DNA of 64,000 nucleotides from Diacronema lutheri. Lineage: Eukaryota; Haptophyta; Pavlovophyceae; Pavlovales; Pavlovaceae. Of this stretch, positions 62,446 to 64,000 are shown one piece after another. Both the position numbers and the translations under genes were made by a program. The notes under the pieces were generated by a model. That model ran no database searches. It had not been told where the DNA came from and was given only the letters and a program-made list of their open reading frames with translations. Within the stretch, counting starts at the first letter, position 1. Every line of letters begins with the position of its first letter. The stretch covers positions 124,001 to 188,000 of the forward strand of contig JAGTXO010000062.1 in assembly GCA_019448385.1 (NCBI GenBank), written 5' to 3'.

Positions 62446-64000
62446 GCCGCGCGCACGTTCTTGAAGCTCGCGCCCAGGGCGCGCGCGGCCGCCTCGGCGC
62501 GTGAGGCGTTGCGCGCCGCGTGTGCGCGCGCGGACGCGGCGGCGTCGTCACACGCGTCGGCGCCGCACGCGCCCGCCGGTGCGCGCCGCCGGCGGCGCGC
62601 GGGCGCAGGCGAGCTGGCGCTCGCGGCTGCGCGCGCGCTCGCCTCGACGGAGCACGGCGATTTGACGGACGACGCGCTCGAGGCCGCCGTCGAGCAGGAG
62701 CTGGGCGACGAGCGCGGCCAACTGCTGCTGTGCACGCGGGGCGCAGCGGCGCAAAGGCCCGCGCTTTGCCGGCTCCTGAAGCACGCGTGCGCGTCGGCGC
62801 GCGCGGCGAAGCGCGCGCAATTCACGGTGTTCGTCGTGCGCGCGGCCACGCGCGGCGAGCGGGGGGGCGCCGCCGCGAGGCGCGTGGACTCGGTGGTCGA
62901 GCTGTCGTGCGCGCTGCACGAGAAGGCGGGCGCGCTCGGCGGCCTCCAGCGCGTCTGTGTGCGTGGCTTCGCCCTCGAGCGCCGCCGGACACTCGACGCT
63001 GGCGCCGAGGCCGGCGCGTCCGCCATCGGCCAGGACGAGCAGGTCGAGGCAGAGGCGGGCGAGGCGTGCGTCGCCGGCGTGACGATGGCCAAGCAGCTGC
63101 GTCAGTTTGCCGAGCAAGCTGCCCGCGACGACGTGCTCTTCCACGTCGCCGTGTCCGAGGCCGACGCCCACGCCCGGCTGGCGCGCGTTGCGGGTGACGA
63201 TGTCGGCGCGTACAGCGTCGTGCTCGCAGTCGCCGGGCTCGTCTGGCTGGCCAAGGCCGACGAGGTTGCGCCGGCGGCCGCCCAGCCCGCCGCCGTGCCG
63301 CCCGCCGCCCCGCCTGCTGCCGCCACGTCCGCCGACGCCGAGCGCGACGCCTCGCCTTCCGACCGCCTGCGCGCGCTGACGCTCGCCGTGCGAGTCGCGC
63401 TCGCGCGCGGCGTGCTGCGCCACCTCCTCGCCGACGCGTCGCCGGGCGCGTCCGCGACCGCTGGCGGTAGTTGCGCGACGCCCGTCGAGGCGGCCACGTC
63501 CGCCGCCGCGCCGCCCGCCACGGGCGTCGTGACGAGTGGCGTTGCGGCGGGCGCTGTGGCGGCCGCACCGGCTGCTGCGGGCGGTGCGATGGCGGGTGCA
63601 TCGCCCATCACGCGGCCGGCGAAGCGCGCGCGGCGCACGCTCACCGCCGCTCCAGCCGCCTCGGCCGTTGCGGCCGCTGGAGGCGCACGCGCGGGCGCAC
63701 GCGGCGCGGCCGGCGCGCCTCGCGCGCGCGCCGCGCGCGCGCCGGCCGAGTACGTCTGGCTTGCCATCGCGCGCCGGATGCTGGCGGCGCGACACGCGGC
63801 GGCCGCGGGCGGCGACTTTGTCGCGTCGTGCGTCGCCGCGATGCAGGCCGAGTACGGCGACGGCTGTGCCGTCGTCGTCGGCGACGCGCCTGATGACGCC
63901 TTGGTCGAGGCTGCGGCGGCGGCGCTGCTCGAGGGCAAGCACGCGGCGGTGAGCCTCGGCTGCGTCGACCGGCCGGCGGTGCTCGTCGTGCAGCGCGCCG
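54114..64000 (+). CDS. Giant protein with two Ulp1-like (C48) cysteine-protease domains, open at right edge
   Basis: Exon 1 (54114-57788) and exon 2 (57922 to the window end) join in phase across a 133-nt GTAGGC...GCAG intron. At least 3,251 codons have no stop. The start ATG follows an in-frame TGA. Domain 1, residues about 40-185, has LVHWTAAYLL (His105), LADSRTLGN (Asp132) and APPQSGAACCFAAA (Gln173, Cys178/179). Domain 2, residues about 2420-2590, has SGHFTALRLV (His2507), AVLVDTLASP (Asp2530) and NEAAQRGATCGLAIV (Gln2571, Cys2576). Spacings fit the H-D-Q-C array of Ulp1/SENP proteases. An unassigned globular part (FCWRSGRSVIGEVTTVHFNG; VLLVWVVPDRHKN) and a membrane-like segment (LRIVATVALGGAVFAGMSAL) lie in exon 1. 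The rest is Ala/Arg-rich and partly coiled coil. It may belong to a large mobile or virus-derived element; it looks whole as far as seen. Confidence 0.72.
57789..57921 (+). other. Intron of the giant gene
   Basis: Donor TGG|GTAGGC and acceptor CGCGCAG|GGGCGC, 133 nt, with a long alternating CG run (about 57798-57822). It shifts frame exactly as needed to join PAGGW to GRPADLRLQQAHFGMRED and continue the coiled-coil-like sequence. Confidence 0.75.
62225..62455 (+). repeat. (GCC)n tract coding poly-Ala with poly-Pro patches in the giant gene
   Basis: GCC repeats with occasional ACC and CCG codons make an Ala run of about 30 residues (62371-62452), preceded by a Pro run. It stays in the same open frame. 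The other frames code long Pro and Arg runs, which are shadows. Confidence 0.9.

Overview
The window reads as nuclear DNA of a GC-rich eukaryotic microalga. Genes lie close together on both strands, are often divergent, and are split by short GT/GC-AG introns full of homopolymer C or G runs and minisatellites. The mix of families (Dispatched-like RND protein, response regulator, type I IPP isomerase, SLC35-type transporter, ankyrin proteins) together with this intron style suggests a haptophyte, possibly pavlovophyte-like. That placement is inference; no organism-specific marker is present.

1-42.3 kb is a compact host gene region. In order: the start of an ankyrin-repeat protein (-); a type II membrane protein that fuses an OS-9-type MRH lectin domain to a GH47 alpha-mannosidase (+, 8 exons); a secreted beta-propeller glycosidase-like protein (-); a 10-exon Dispatched/Patched-like protein (-) whose introns hold a 24-nt satellite of about 82 units; a GH5 steryl-glucosidase-like enzyme (+); a metallophosphoesterase (-); an unidentified protein (-); a six-repeat protein with an organelle-like N-terminus (+); CTNNBL1 (-); a response-regulator/homeodomain fusion (+); two tandem MFS sugar transporters (+); LARP4 (-); isopentenyl-diphosphate isomerase (+); a 3-hydroxyacyl-CoA-dehydrogenase/RING fusion (-); and a nucleotide-sugar transporter (+). 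Several pairs share very short divergent promoters of 41-175 nt. Two ER/Golgi glycan genes (MRH-GH47, SLC35-like) and two further carbohydrate enzymes point to glycoprotein and glycolipid handling, but they do not form an operon or cluster.

42.3-54.1 kb is an accessory, repeat-rich stretch. It holds a decayed coiled-coil gene, a nested foldback element of about 870 nt built from (TGTAGGG)-bearing inverted repeats, a broken PIF1/Helitron-type helicase, a USP-like cysteine protease, and a LINE endonuclease fragment with an NPGP motif.

54.1-64 kb is one giant gene, open at the right edge, with at least 3,251 codons. It carries two separate Ulp1-like (C48) H-D-Q-C signatures and is otherwise Ala/Arg-rich low-complexity sequence.

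Main unusual points: the MRH-GH47, REC-homeodomain and 3HCDH-RING fusions; introns that contain tandem copies of their own splice-site and exon-edge sequence; an intron carrying an inverted copy of its upstream exon end; an identical 74-bp element in two divergent promoters, one copy flanked by a 12-bp direct repeat; and the giant double-protease gene next to mobile-element debris. Splice sites were chosen by reading frame and protein-family continuity, without transcripts.
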